Shown piece by piece: positions 17,626 through 27,162 of a stretch of DNA of 64,000 nucleotides (position 1 is the stretch's first letter; the number at the start of each line of letters is the position of its first letter). The position numbers and the translations under genes are program-made. The notes below the pieces were generated by a model. That model worked only from the letters and a program-made list of their open reading frames with translations. It was not told the origin of the DNA and made no database searches. Source of the DNA: Vibrio furnissii CIP 102972 (GTDB taxonomy: Bacteria; Pseudomonadota; Gammaproteobacteria; Enterobacterales; Vibrionaceae). The stretch is from contig NZ_ACZP01000020.1 of assembly GCF_000176175.1 (NCBI RefSeq), positions 186,001 to 250,000 on the forward strand, in the 5' to 3' direction.

Positions 17626-19851
17626 TTAGCCAAGCCGTTTGACCAGCATCACATCTTTGATCTGTTCGATGCGTTTCGAGACACGCTCAAACACTTCGAC
17701 GCTGTTCACTTCCAGCTCAAAGTCCATGATGATGATTTGACGCTTGTAATCGCTGCGGCTCTTCATGGTGGTGACTTTCACTTTCTCGTTGCTGAGCAAG
17801 GTGGTGATGTCTTTTAGCAGCCCCACCCGCTCCATCGCTTCGATGCGCAGCGTGATGTGGTAAGTGCCCACAAACCCTCGACCCCATACGGTATCGATGA
17901 TGCGTTCCGGCGCATGATGGCTCAGCTCTTCCAGCTGTTCACAGTCGCTGCGGTGCACGGAAATGCCACGCCCTTGTGTGATGTAACCTTTGATTTCATC
18001 GCCCGGAATCGGCTGACAGCAGCGCGCTAAGTGGGTCATGAGGTTATCAACCCCTTCCACCACCACCGCGTCTTTGTGTGTGCGATGCGGCGCGCCAGCG
18101 GCTCTGTTTTCACCAACCTGAAGTTTTTCAAGCACCAGCTTGTCTTCTTCTTCGGCCGTTGGTTTGTTCACCAACGCATTGATGTGGTTGACGATTTGGT
18201 TGATACGCAGATCACCGCTACCCACACCGACATACAGTTCGTCGGCGGTGTTCACGTTAAATCGTTTCAGCGCGTAGGCTTCAGCGTCTTTGAGCGTGGC
18301 ACCGATTTTCACCAGTTCCGCTTCCAGAATCTCACGACCCGCTTCGAGGTTTTTCTCGCGACTCTGTTTGCGGAACCACGCGTTGATCTTGGCACGCGCA
18401 CGGCCGGAATGCACAAAGCCCAGCGACGGGTTTAACCAGTCGCGCGATGGGTTGGGTTCTTTGGCGGTGATAATTTCCACCTGATCGCCCATGCGTAGTT
18501 TGTGGGTGAATGGCACGATACGACCGCCCACTTTGGCCCCGATACAACGATGGCCCACTTCAGAGTGAATGTGGTAAGCGAAATCCAGTGGCGTCGCGCC
18601 CATCGGCAGATCGACCACATCACCGCGTGGCGTAAAGGCATACACGCGATCATCAAACACCTGACTGCGCAGTTCATCCAGCATTTCGCCAGAATCGGAC
18701 ATCTCTTCTTGCCAATCGAGCAGTTTACGCAACCACGTAATTTTCTCGTCGTAGCCACTACGGCCGCTGCTGGCGCCTTCTTTGTATTTCCAGTGCGCCG
18801 CCACCCCCAGCTCCGACTCTTCGTGCATCTGCTTGGTGCGGATCTGAATCTCGATGGTCTTGCCTTCCGGCCCCAAAATCACCGTATGGATCGACTGATA
18901 GCCGTTGGGTTTCGGATTGGCCACGTAGTCGTCAAACTCACTTGGCAAGTGACGATATTTGGTGTGCACCACGCCCAGCGCCGCATAACAATCTTGCAGT
19001 TTGTCGGCGATGATGCGAACCGCGCGCACGTCGAACAGTTCGTCAAATGCGAGGTTTTTCTTCTGCATCTTGCGCCAGATGCTGTAGATGTGTTTCGGAC
19101 GGCCACTCACTTCCGCGTTGATGCTGGAGACGCTCATCTCGTTACGCAGATCGTTGACGAAATCACGAATGTACTGCTCGCGCACAATGCGGCGCTCAGA
19201 GAGTTGCTTGGCGATTTGTTTGTAGGTATCCGGCTGCTGATAACGGAAAGCGTAATCTTCGATTTCCCATTTGAGCTGACCAATGCCCAAGCGGTTTGCC
19301 AGCGGCGCGTAGATGTTGGCACACTCTTTCGCGGCCGCGCGGCGGACCTCATCTGGCTGATCTTTCACTTCACGCAGGTTACAGATGCGTTCAGCCAGCT
19401 TGATGACCACGCAGCGGAAATCATCCACCATCGCGAGCAACATGCGGCGCACGTTATCGACCTGCGCCGAGGCTTCGCTGCCTTGGACCGTGACATTCAA
19501 CTGGCCGATGGCGGCCATCTCTTCCACGCCGTTGATCAGCTTAATGATCTCTTTGCCGTAATGTTCTTCCAGCTCTTCACGATCCAGTAAGCCGCTGGTC
19601 GCAATTGGAAACAGCACCGCCGCCACTAATGTGGGGCGATCCATCGAGAGCGTGATCAGAATTTCGATCATCTCGCGACCGCGCCACAACAAAAGTGGCC
19701 CCTGAGGGTTGCCTTCCAGCAGGTGTTCGCACTGGCGATACACCTCGGTCAGCTTCGCGGAGGTTTTTGGCTCCTGGTGCAGACTAGAAATCCATTTTTC
19801 TAGCTCAAACTGTTCGTCTGGGTTTAAGTGTGCGCTACGTACCGCAACCAT
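17626..19851 (-). CDS. relA: GTP pyrophosphokinase RelA, (p)ppGpp synthetase I
   Basis: Ribosome-associated stringent-response enzyme making (p)ppGpp when uncharged tRNA accumulates. 741 residues starting MVAVRSAHLNPDEQFELEKW. Domains in order: pseudo-hydrolase about 30-200, where the catalytic HD motif is absent, as in RelA but unlike SpoT; synthetase about 240-360 (GRPKHIYSIWRKMQ, PKPNGYQSIHTVI, EIQIRTKQMHEESELG); TGS about 400-470 (VYAFTPRGDVVDLPMGATPL); zinc-finger region (LARCCQPIPGD); C-terminal ACT about 660-741. rlmD precedes it, the same order as in E. coli. Confidence 0.97.
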   Translation of the reverse strand: MVAVRSAHLNPDEQFELEKWISSLHQEPKTSAKLTEVYRQCEHLLEGNPQGPLLLWRGREMIEILITLSMDRPTLVAAVLFPIATSGLLDREELEEHYGKEIIKLINGVEEMAAIGQLNVTVQGSEASAQVDNVRRMLLAMVDDFRCVVIKLAERICNLREVKDQPDEVRRAAAKECANIYAPLANRLGIGQLKWEIEDYAFRYQQPDTYKQIAKQLSERRIVREQYIRDFVNDLRNEMSVSSINAEVSGRPKHIYSIWRKMQKKNLAFDELFDVRAVRIIADKLQDCYAALGVVHTKYRHLPSEFDDYVANPKPNGYQSIHTVILGPEGKTIEIQIRTKQMHEESELGVAAHWKYKEGASSGRSGYDEKITWLRKLLDWQEEMSDSGEMLDELRSQVFDDRVYAFTPRGDVVDLPMGATPLDFAYHIHSEVGHRCIGAKVGGRIVPFTHKLRMGDQVEIITAKEPNPSRDWLNPSLGFVHSGRARAKINAWFRKQSREKNLEAGREILEAELVKIGATLKDAEAYALKRFNVNTADELYVGVGSGDLRINQIVNHINALVNKPTAEEEDKLVLEKLQVGENRAAGAPHRTHKDAVVVEGVDNLMTHLARCCQPIPGDEIKGYITQGRGISVHRSDCEQLEELSHHAPERIIDTVWGRGFVGTYHITLRIEAMERVGLLKDITTLLSNEKVKVTTMKSRSDYKRQIIIMDFELEVNSVEVFERVSKRIEQIKDVMLVKRLG

Positions 19852-19915
19852 GGGATTATCCTAATTCTTATATTTTGTGGTATTCGACTCCCTTCCGCTC
19901 CCGGAAGTTCGACGC

Positions 19916-21238
19916 TTACCGATTTTTTACAAACAAAGCCATCGATTCCAGATGACTGGTATGAGGGAACATATCAAGCATTCCCAATTTCACCAACTGG
20001 AATCCCTGGCTCAGCAAGCTTTGGCTGTCACGAGCAAGCGTAGCAGGATTACACGAGACGTAAACCACGCGTTTGGCGCCCAAAGCCGCCAACTGGTCAA
20101 CAATCCCTGCCGCACCAGCTCGGGCCGGGTCGAGTAGTACTTTATCAAATTTTTCCGCTGCCCACGTCTCGCCAGTCATATCTTGTTCCAAATTCGCCTG
20201 ATAAAACGAGACGTTATGCAGATCATTGCGCGTGGCATTGGCCTTGGCTCGCTCGACCATGTCGTCAATCCCTTCAACACCCACGACCTGTTTGGCAAGC
20301 TTGGCCAGTGGCAAACTAAAGTTACCCAAACCACAGAACAGATCTAACACGCGCTCTTCGGGGGTAACCGCCAACCACGCCAGCGCTTGGGCAACCATGG
20401 CTTGATTAACCGGCTGATTGACCTGAATAAAGTTGCTGGGCAAAAACGGAATCGTCACCCCCACTTCACCATAGACGGCGCCTTCACCGCAAACGTGCTC
20501 CAGTGACTCGCTGCTGGGCATGCGATACAGCGTGAGGTCGTGCTGAGCGGCAAACGCCTCCAATGCGCTTTGGTCTTTGGCGGCCAGTGGCGCCAAGTGA
20601 CGCAACACCAACACACGCGTGTTGTCGGCTTTGACCAATTCAACGTGGCCCAATTGCTCCGGATGCGCAAAGCCGCTCAGCAATGCGTGCAGCGCTGGCA
20701 ACAGAGCATTCAAGCTCGGTTCGAGCACCGCACAGTCGGTGACGGTGACAATGCTCTTGCTCTGCTTGCGACGAAAACCAAACTGCAGCTGCTGCGTTTT
20801 TTTATCCCAAAGCAGGCTCAGGCGCGCGCGGCGGCGATAACCGGTATCGCAAGCACTCACCGGCGGCGACAACGCCAGTTGCTGACCGGCAAATTTAGCC
20901 ATCAGTTGGCTGAGCGCCTGTTGCTTGTGTTCAATTTGCGCAGCGTGCGCCAGATGCTGTAAGTCGCAGCCGCCGCACTCGGCGTAATGCGGGCAAAACG
21001 GCGTGACCCGTTGCGCGCTGGGTTTCAGCACCTTAATCAGCTTGGCGCGAGCAAACTTACTTTTGCTTTCGGTCAGTTGCATCAGCACGTCTTCACCGGG
21101 CAACGCGCCCTCAATGAACACCGGTTTACCGTCGTGATACGCAATGCCTGCGCCTTGATGATCGAGTTTCGTCACCGCGACGGATTGGTGTTTCTGATTG
21201 AGGGTGGTTTTCTTTTTCGGTTGGAAAAAACGTGCCAT
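19916..21238 (-). CDS. rlmD: 23S rRNA (uracil-1939-C5)-methyltransferase RlmD
   Basis: SAM-dependent methyltransferase with a [4Fe-4S] cluster that modifies U1939 of 23S rRNA. 440 residues starting MARFFQPKKKTTLNQKHQSV. TRAM RNA-binding domain about 15-75; cluster cysteines in CPHYAECGGCDLQH (near 82-95) plus one further along (TDCAVLEP near 168). SAM site LDLFCGLGNFSLPLA near 298. Catalytic VYVSCNPATLARD near 393. All key residues are present. 64 bases upstream of relA; barA diverges on the other side. Confidence 0.96.
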   Translation of the reverse strand: MARFFQPKKKTTLNQKHQSVAVTKLDHQGAGIAYHDGKPVFIEGALPGEDVLMQLTESKSKFARAKLIKVLKPSAQRVTPFCPHYAECGGCDLQHLAHAAQIEHKQQALSQLMAKFAGQQLALSPPVSACDTGYRRRARLSLLWDKKTQQLQFGFRRKQSKSIVTVTDCAVLEPSLNALLPALHALLSGFAHPEQLGHVELVKADNTRVLVLRHLAPLAAKDQSALEAFAAQHDLTLYRMPSSESLEHVCGEGAVYGEVGVTIPFLPSNFIQVNQPVNQAMVAQALAWLAVTPEERVLDLFCGLGNFSLPLAKLAKQVVGVEGIDDMVERAKANATRNDLHNVSFYQANLEQDMTGETWAAEKFDKVLLDPARAGAAGIVDQLAALGAKRVVYVSCNPATLARDSQSLLSQGFQLVKLGMLDMFPHTSHLESMALFVKNR

Positions 21239-21411
21239 GCTCTGTGCCTAAGTGTGATTTATATGATGGTTTTCGCCCCAGCATCACTATTCTGCTTGGG
21301 GAAGATTGTCGAAGTTACTGTACTTGAATTAAGCTAACCGCTTATTCGTAACGTCGGCGAATCATTTTGCCGGCTATTTTCCCATATCCACACCACGATG
21401 TTTAGACAATA

Positions 21412-24213
21412 ATGACCCGATATGGCTTACGTGCGCGCGTAATTACTCTCACTCTGGCTCCGACCTTGATTATCGGGCTGCTGCTCAGCGCTCTGTTTTC
21501 GTTCAACCGCTATCACGATCTGGAAACGCAGGTCCTCAATGCCGGGGCAAGCATCATTGAACCGCTGGCCATTGCCAGTGAAGATTCGCTGAAAAATCAA
21601 AGTCGTGAATCCGTGCGTCGCATCATCAGCTACGCGCACCGCAAAAATTCGAAATTTGTTCGCAGTATCGCCGTGTTCGATGCGCGTCATGAGCTGTTCG
21701 TGACCTCGAACTTCCACCCGAATTTCGAAGCACTGATGTACCCGAAAGACAAACCGATTCCGGTGCTCAGCAGCTCGCAACTTGACGACAACACCCTCAT
21801 TCTGCGCACCCCCATTTTGGCTGAAGGCCGCTTGGTTGAAGACAGCCTCAACGCGCAATCGACCCCGGTGCTGGGCTATATCGCGATTGAGCTCGACCTC
21901 TCATCGCTGCGTTTGCAGCAATATCAGGAAATTTTCTCCGCTTGCTTGGTGCTGATCATGGGCCTGCTGCTCTCGGGCGTGTTTGCTTTCCGTTTGATGC
22001 ACGATGTGACGCGCCCCATCACACACATGAAGAACATGGTCGACCGCATTCGTCGAGGCCACTTGGATGTGCGGATTGAAGGCAAAATGCACGGCGAGCT
22101 GGATTCGCTGAAAAAAGGCATCAACGCAATGGCGGTGTCGCTGTCGGAATACCACGTGGAGATGCAACACAGCATCGACCAAGCCACCTCTGATTTACGT
22201 GAAACCCTAGAGCAGCTCGAGATTCAAAACGTCGAGTTGGACATCGCCAAAAAACGCGCACAAGAAGCCGCGCGGGTGAAATCGGAATTCTTGGCCAACA
22301 TGTCGCACGAGCTGCGCACTCCGCTCAACGGCGTGATTGGCTTTACCCGTCAGATGCTGAAAACCCAATTGACCAACAGTCAGGCCGATTACCTGCAAAC
22401 GATTGAAAAATCGGCCAACAATCTGCTGACCATCATCAATGACATTCTCGACTTTTCGAAACTAGAAGCGGGCAAACTGGCGCTGGAAAACATTCCATTT
22501 GAGTTCCAAGAAACGCTGGAAGAGGTGGTTAACCTGCAAGCCACCAGCGCGCACGAGAAAGGCTTGGAAATCACCCTGAAAGTGGATCCGAAGATCCCGG
22601 CCGGTCTGGTGGGTGACCCGCTGCGCATTCAACAAGTTCTGACCAACTTGGTCGGCAACTCGATCAAATTTACCGAACGTGGCAACATCGACATCAGCGT
22701 CGAAATGCGCTCGCAGCGTGATGATGTGGTGGAACTGCAATTTATGGTGCGCGACACCGGCATCGGGATTTCCGAGCGTCAGCAAGCGCAGCTATTCCAA
22801 GCCTTTAGTCAGGCCGACGCCAGTATTTCTCGCCGCTACGGCGGCACCGGGCTGGGCTTGGTGATTACTCAAAAACTGGTCAGTCAGATGGGCGGCGAAA
22901 TCAGCCTGACCAGCCGACTGCACCAAGGGTCTACTTTCTGGTTTACCCTGCGCCTGCACATCACCGAAATGCCGATGAGCGACTGGCTGGATCCAAAAGC
23001 GCTGAGCCAAAAACAGTTGCTATTGGTGGAACCGAACATGCAAGCGGCATCGATTGTGCAGCAATTGCTGGTACAAGCGGGCCTCACCGTGACCTATCGT
23101 TCAGCGATGCCGGAAGAGTCGGATCACTTCGATTATGTACTGCTCAACCTCGCGCCAAGCAAAGAGACCGATGTCGAGTTGGTGGAACAGTGGGTGCAGC
23201 GCTCGATTGGCATTTCATCACACGTGATTATCGGGACACCAAGTACCGAGCTGGCGCTGGCCGACCTGCTGATGAAGCAGTATCCGGTGCAGTGTATTAC
23301 CAAGCCGCTGTCGCGTAAGAAACTGCTGCAAACCCTGATCGCCCATCAACCTGTGGTGATCGACGCGCCCGCGCAAGCCGTGCCGGTGAAACAAGACAAG
23401 ATGCCACTCACCGTGATGGCGGTCGATGACAACCCGGCCAACCTGAAACTCATCACAGCACTGCTGCAAGAGCGAGTCGAGGCGGTGGTTTCCTGCACCA
23501 ACGGCCAAGATGCGATTGAGCAAGCGCGCCAGCGTCATTTTGATATCATTTTGATGGACATTCAGATGCCGCACATGGATGGCGTGACGGCGTGTAAGGC
23601 AATTAAACAACTGGAACTCAATCAGAATACGCCCGTGATTGCCGTCACCGCCCATGCGATGTCTGGCGAACGTGATCGCCTGCTGAAAGCAGGCATGGAC
23701 GATTACCTCACCAAACCGATCGAAGAGCATATTCTGCAACAGGTTCTGGTGCACTGGAGTCCTGATTCGCTGCGACACGATGTCGACAAACTGGAACTGC
23801 CCGAGCCGATTGCCTTTGATGCCACCGCAATCCTCCATGAAGAGCCGGAACACAGCAACATCATCGTTGACTGGCAGGCAGCGCTCAAACAGGCGGCCAA
23901 TAAGGAAGACTTAGCACGCGAGATGCTGAGCATGCTGGTCGAGTCGATTCCGGAAGTGAATCAGGTGGTGGCCATGGCGCTCGAAGACGATGAATATTCG
24001 ATTGCCGATCTGCTCCATCACGTGCACAAACTGCACGGCAGTTGTTCGTACAGTGGCGTCCCTCGCTTGAAGAAAGTATGTGCCACGCTAGAGCAAACAC
24101 TGCGCTCAGGCGCCAGTATCAGCGATGTCGAGCCAGAATTGTTTGAACTGCAGGATGAGATGGACAAGGTCATCGCCACCGCGCAACCTTACTTAACCGA
24201 GCAGCCCGAGTAG
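21412..24213 (+). CDS. barA: Hybrid sensor histidine kinase BarA/VarS
   Basis: Membrane hybrid kinase that phosphorylates the response regulator UvrY/VarA, controlling the Csr small RNAs, carbon storage and virulence in Vibrio. 933 residues. Domains: transmembrane helix about 12-30; periplasmic sensor about 31-165; transmembrane helix about 168-190; HAMP about 192-245; HisKA with FLANMSHELRTPLNGVIGF near 294; HATPase with RDTGIGISERQQ and RRYGGTGLGLVI near 450-490; a degenerate receiver-like segment about 528-650 lacking the phosphoacceptor aspartate pattern; a true receiver about 665-785 with IILMDIQMPHMDG; HPt about 825-925 with HHVHKLHGSCSYSG. Monocistronic, divergent from rlmD. Confidence 0.93.
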   Translation: MTRYGLRARVITLTLAPTLIIGLLLSALFSFNRYHDLETQVLNAGASIIEPLAIASEDSLKNQSRESVRRIISYAHRKNSKFVRSIAVFDARHELFVTSNFHPNFEALMYPKDKPIPVLSSSQLDDNTLILRTPILAEGRLVEDSLNAQSTPVLGYIAIELDLSSLRLQQYQEIFSACLVLIMGLLLSGVFAFRLMHDVTRPITHMKNMVDRIRRGHLDVRIEGKMHGELDSLKKGINAMAVSLSEYHVEMQHSIDQATSDLRETLEQLEIQNVELDIAKKRAQEAARVKSEFLANMSHELRTPLNGVIGFTRQMLKTQLTNSQADYLQTIEKSANNLLTIINDILDFSKLEAGKLALENIPFEFQETLEEVVNLQATSAHEKGLEITLKVDPKIPAGLVGDPLRIQQVLTNLVGNSIKFTERGNIDISVEMRSQRDDVVELQFMVRDTGIGISERQQAQLFQAFSQADASISRRYGGTGLGLVITQKLVSQMGGEISLTSRLHQGSTFWFTLRLHITEMPMSDWLDPKALSQKQLLLVEPNMQAASIVQQLLVQAGLTVTYRSAMPEESDHFDYVLLNLAPSKETDVELVEQWVQRSIGISSHVIIGTPSTELALADLLMKQYPVQCITKPLSRKKLLQTLIAHQPVVIDAPAQAVPVKQDKMPLTVMAVDDNPANLKLITALLQERVEAVVSCTNGQDAIEQARQRHFDIILMDIQMPHMDGVTACKAIKQLELNQNTPVIAVTAHAMSGERDRLLKAGMDDYLTKPIEEHILQQVLVHWSPDSLRHDVDKLELPEPIAFDATAILHEEPEHSNIIVDWQAALKQAANKEDLAREMLSMLVESIPEVNQVVAMALEDDEYSIADLLHHVHKLHGSCSYSGVPRLKKVCATLEQTLRSGASISDVEPELFELQDEMDKVIATAQPYLTEQPE

Positions 24214-24231
24214 AGGGCTGCGACCGCAAAC

Positions 24232-24263
24232 AAAAAAAGAGGTGCTCAGCACCTCTTTTTTAT
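24232..24263. terminator. Bidirectional terminator between barA and acpS
   Basis: AAAAAGAGGTGCT and AGCACCTCTTTTT form a 13-base near-perfect palindrome with A and T runs at its ends. It can end both converging transcripts. Confidence 0.9.
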
Positions 24264-24283
24264 TGTTGCGATAGCGTTCTGCT

Positions 24284-24661
24284 TCACGCTTCGAGGATCA
24301 CCGTCGCCACCGCATAATGGCGCTCGTCCGAAATGGTCAGATGCACCGACACCACGTGACTGCGCTGCGCCAGCTCCGCGGCTTTACCACTCAAGCGAAG
24401 CAGTGGCTTGCCCTGCTCATCATTGCTGATGGCAAAATCTTGGAAACTCACGCCCTGCGCGATGCCCGTCCCCAAGGCTTTGGAAGCGGCTTCTTTGGCA
24501 GCAAAACGCTTAGCTAGATAACGCCCTTGTTGCTTGAGGCCATCAAACTGCGTGAGTTCTTGCGCCGTCAGAATGCGCTCAGCAAACGCGCGGCCGCTGC
24601 GAGCGAGCGCTTTTTCAATGCGCTCAATTTCTGCGATGTCTGTGCCGAGTCCAACAATCAT
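24284..24661 (-). CDS. acpS: Holo-[acyl-carrier-protein] synthase
   Basis: Transfers 4'-phosphopantetheine from coenzyme A to acyl carrier protein. 125 residues, the usual AcpS size, starting MIVGLGTDIAEIERIEKAL, with the magnesium-binding aspartate in GTDIAEI (residues 6-12) and the signature RFAAKEAASKALGTG near 52-66. Last gene of the rpoE-to-acpS minus-strand run, five bases after pdxJ. Confidence 0.97.
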   Translation of the reverse strand: MIVGLGTDIAEIERIEKALARSGRAFAERILTAQELTQFDGLKQQGRYLAKRFAAKEAASKALGTGIAQGVSFQDFAISNDEQGKPLLRLSGKAAELAQRSHVVSVHLTISDERHYAVATVILEA

Positions 24662-24666
24662 GCGAA

Positions 24667-25398
24667 TTAACGACGTGCGTCGTCCATCACGGCTTTCATG
24701 TCAGCAACCGCTTTCGACAATCCATCAAACACCGCGCGACCAATGATCGCATGGCCGATGTTGAGTTCGTAGATTTCAGGAATCGCTGCAATCGCCGCCA
24801 CGTTGTGATACGTCAGGCCGTGACCTGCGTTGACCATGATGCCTTGATCGGCCGCGTAGCTTGCTGCCGCGGCAATTTTCTTCAGTTCGTTTTGTTGATC
24901 CACTTCGCACGTTGCATCGGCATAATGGCCCGTGTGCAATTCGATGAATGGCGCGCCACACGCTTTCGCCGCGTCGATTTGTTCGCGGTCGGCGTCAATG
25001 AACAGTGACACTTTGATGCCCGCTGCAGTCAGTGTTTGCGTCGCGGCTTTAACTTTCTCCAACTGGCCCATCACGTCAAGGCCACCTTCAGTGGTCAACT
25101 CTTCACGCTTTTCCGGCACCAGACACACAAACTCTGGTTGCGTTTGCAGCGCAATCTCAACCATTTCATCGGTCACGGCCATTTCTAGGTTCATTCGAGT
25201 CTGAATCGTTTCACGCAGAATGCGTACGTCACGGTCCAGGATATGGCGACGGTCTTCTCGCAGGTGAACGGTGATACCATCCGCTCCCGCGCGCTCCGCA
25301 ATTTCAGCCGCGTGCACAGGATCCGGATATTTGGTGCCGCGTGCGTTACGCAAAGTGGCGACGTGGTCGATATTCACACCTAAAAGAATTGAGCTCAT
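24667..25398 (-). CDS. pdxJ: Pyridoxine 5'-phosphate synthase
   Basis: Condenses 1-deoxyxylulose 5-phosphate with 3-amino-2-oxopropyl phosphate in the deoxyxylulose-dependent pathway to vitamin B6. 243 residues, single TIM barrel, starting MSSILLGVNIDHVATLRNAR, with the substrate motif GVNIDHVATLRNARG at 7-21, REDRRHI near 47 and the phosphate-binding NIGHAIIGRA near 212. Its ATG overlaps the recO stop as ATGA, so translation is probably coupled; acpS follows after five bases. Confidence 0.97.
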   Translation of the reverse strand: MSSILLGVNIDHVATLRNARGTKYPDPVHAAEIAERAGADGITVHLREDRRHILDRDVRILRETIQTRMNLEMAVTDEMVEIALQTQPEFVCLVPEKREELTTEGGLDVMGQLEKVKAATQTLTAAGIKVSLFIDADREQIDAAKACGAPFIELHTGHYADATCEVDQQNELKKIAAAASYAADQGIMVNAGHGLTYHNVAAIAAIPEIYELNIGHAIIGRAVFDGLSKAVADMKAVMDDARR

Positions 25399-26120
25399 TT
25401 TCCTACACTCCGTGCTCTGGGTTGCATTGCTTGCCGGAACAATTCCCGGCTTTTTAAAGGTTTACCGCCAAGATACGGCTTTAAGGCAATGCGTGTAAAG
25501 CGTTTTGCCGCCTGCAGTTGTTCTTTGGTGGTAAAGCGGCGTTCGCTGATCGCAATCAGTTCATTGCCAAGAAATGTCAGGTTATCGCGCCGCACCGACG
25601 CAATAAAGCCTTTTTGCTCGCGGTAACGATAGGTCATCGCTGGGTCTACCGGCTCCCCCGTTCCCGCGCAATGAAGAAAATCAACGCCATACCCAAGCGA
25701 CGACAGCAGCGCCAACTCAAAACGGCGCAGCGGTGGTTCAGGGTTATCGCTTTGTGCCAGCTCAGTCAGGGCAAACAGGTAATCATGAAACAGACCCGGC
25801 GACGGCACTTCCGGCGCCAAGACGCGGCCAACCAATTCGTTGACGTACATGGCTGAATAGAGGTGAATGCCAGTCAGCGGCAGCCCGAGGCTGATCGCTT
25901 CGGCTTGGCGCAGCGTTTTCATCGAACTGTTGCCCGACCATTTGAGCAACAGTGGCGTAAACGGCTGCAACGCCCCTTTGAGGTTGGAGCGCTTGCTACG
26001 CGCGCCTTTGGCGAGCAACGTCAGCCGTCCGTACTCTTCGCTAAACACATCCAGAATCAGGCTGGTTTCGCTATACGGACGCCGATGGAGCACAAAGCAG
26101 CGTTGTAGACCGTCTGACAT
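25395..26120 (-). CDS. recO: DNA repair protein RecO
   Basis: RecO helps load RecA on SSB-coated single-stranded DNA in the RecFOR gap-repair pathway. 241 residues from the ATG at 26120 (MSDGLQRCFVLHRRPYSETS), which matches the family N-terminus. A TTG nine bases upstream (26129) is an alternative, since neither start has a strong ribosome site. OB-fold N-terminus about 1-80 (LDVFSEEYGRLTLLAKGARS), then a helical domain; the zinc-binding cysteines of some RecO proteins are not evident. Lies between era (about 75 bases upstream) and pdxJ (4-base overlap). Confidence 0.93.
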   Translation of the reverse strand: MSDGLQRCFVLHRRPYSETSLILDVFSEEYGRLTLLAKGARSKRSNLKGALQPFTPLLLKWSGNSSMKTLRQAEAISLGLPLTGIHLYSAMYVNELVGRVLAPEVPSPGLFHDYLFALTELAQSDNPEPPLRRFELALLSSLGYGVDFLHCAGTGEPVDPAMTYRYREQKGFIASVRRDNLTFLGNELIAISERRFTTKEQLQAAKRFTRIALKPYLGGKPLKSRELFRQAMQPRARSVGK

Positions 26121-26196
26121 AGTGGGCAATCCGTTCTCGCAGTGGGCAAAGCGTCAATAAAACACTGGCCCCATAACGGAGCCAGTGCAGGAGAGA

Positions 26197-27162
26197 TTAT
26201 AGGTCGTCGATGTAACCCAGTGAGCGCAGCGCACGTTCATCGTCCGCCCAGCCCGATTTCACCTTCACCCAAGTTTCCAGATACACCTTGCGGCCAAACA
26301 GCTCTTCCATATCCAGACGCGCTTGGCTGCCGATGGTTTTGATCTTTTCACCTTTGTTACCAATCACCATTTTTTTCTGGCCGATGCGTTCCACCAGAAT
26401 CAGGGCGTTGATATGGAAACCGTCGGTGTCCGGGTTGTAGTCAAAGCGTTCAATTTCCACGGTCACTGAGTAGGGCAACTCTTCACCGGTGAAACGCATC
26501 AGTTTTTCACGAATGATTTCTGATGCCATAAAGCGCTGTGAACGGTCGGTGACGTACTCTTCCGGGAAATGGTGTACCGCTTTTGGCAGATGATCGCGCA
26601 CGTGCTTGCGCAGCACCTCAACGTTCTTGCCAAGCTTGGCGGAAATTGGCACTACATCGACGAAGTCCATCTTGTTCGACAGCTCCATCATGTGCAGCAT
26701 GACGTCGTTGCGGTCTTTGACGTTATCGACTTTGTTGACACACAGTACGACCGGGAAGTTGGCATTCTTCAGCTTATTCAGCACCATCTCATCATCGGCG
26801 GTCCAGTGCGTACCTTCCACGACAAAAAACACCAGATTCACGTCGCTGAGCGAGCTGCTCGCCGCACGGTTCATCAGGCGGTTGATGGCGCGTTTTTCTT
26901 CAATGTGTAGCCCCGGTGTATCGACGTAAATCGCCTGATAATCACCATCGGTATCCACACCCATAATGCGGTGACGCGTGGTTTGTGGTTTGCGCGACGT
27001 GATCGAAATCTTCTGGCCGAGAATATTATTCAGCAGCGTTGATTTCCCCACGTTCGGACGACCCACGATCGCCACGAAACCACAGTGTTGATTGTCGGGT
27101 GAAGATGAACTTTCACCACTGGATGCAAAATATGCATCAATATCGAATTCTTGATCAGACAT
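26197..27162 (-). CDS. era: GTPase Era, 16S rRNA-binding
   Basis: Essential Ras-like GTPase needed for 30S maturation, with a KH domain that binds the 3' end of 16S rRNA. 321 residues; somewhat longer than E. coli Era because of an acidic, Ser-rich N-terminal extension of about 25 residues (MSDQEFDIDAYFASSGESSS), as in other vibrios. G1 GRPNVGKST near 35-43, G3 DTPGLH near 82, G4 NKVD near 147, and SAKLG near 178 as G5. KH domain about 225-300 (VIGNKGEKIKTIGSQAR). The start overlaps the rnc 3' end by eight bases. Confidence 0.96.
   Translation of the reverse strand: MSDQEFDIDAYFASSGESSSSPDNQHCGFVAIVGRPNVGKSTLLNNILGQKISITSRKPQTTRHRIMGVDTDGDYQAIYVDTPGLHIEEKRAINRLMNRAASSSLSDVNLVFFVVEGTHWTADDEMVLNKLKNANFPVVLCVNKVDNVKDRNDVMLHMMELSNKMDFVDVVPISAKLGKNVEVLRKHVRDHLPKAVHHFPEEYVTDRSQRFMASEIIREKLMRFTGEELPYSVTVEIERFDYNPDTDGFHINALILVERIGQKKMVIGNKGEKIKTIGSQARLDMEELFGRKVYLETWVKVKSGWADDERALRSLGYIDDL

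Noticed and set aside
18502..19590. Long open frame (362 codons) on the plus strand opposite relA
   Set aside because: It is the antisense shadow of relA, has no ribosome site and encodes His/Gln/Arg-rich text typical of such shadows.
19892..19907. Hairpin CTTCCG/CGGAAG in the rlmD-relA gap
   Set aside because: Short stem without T tract; not a convincing terminator or site.
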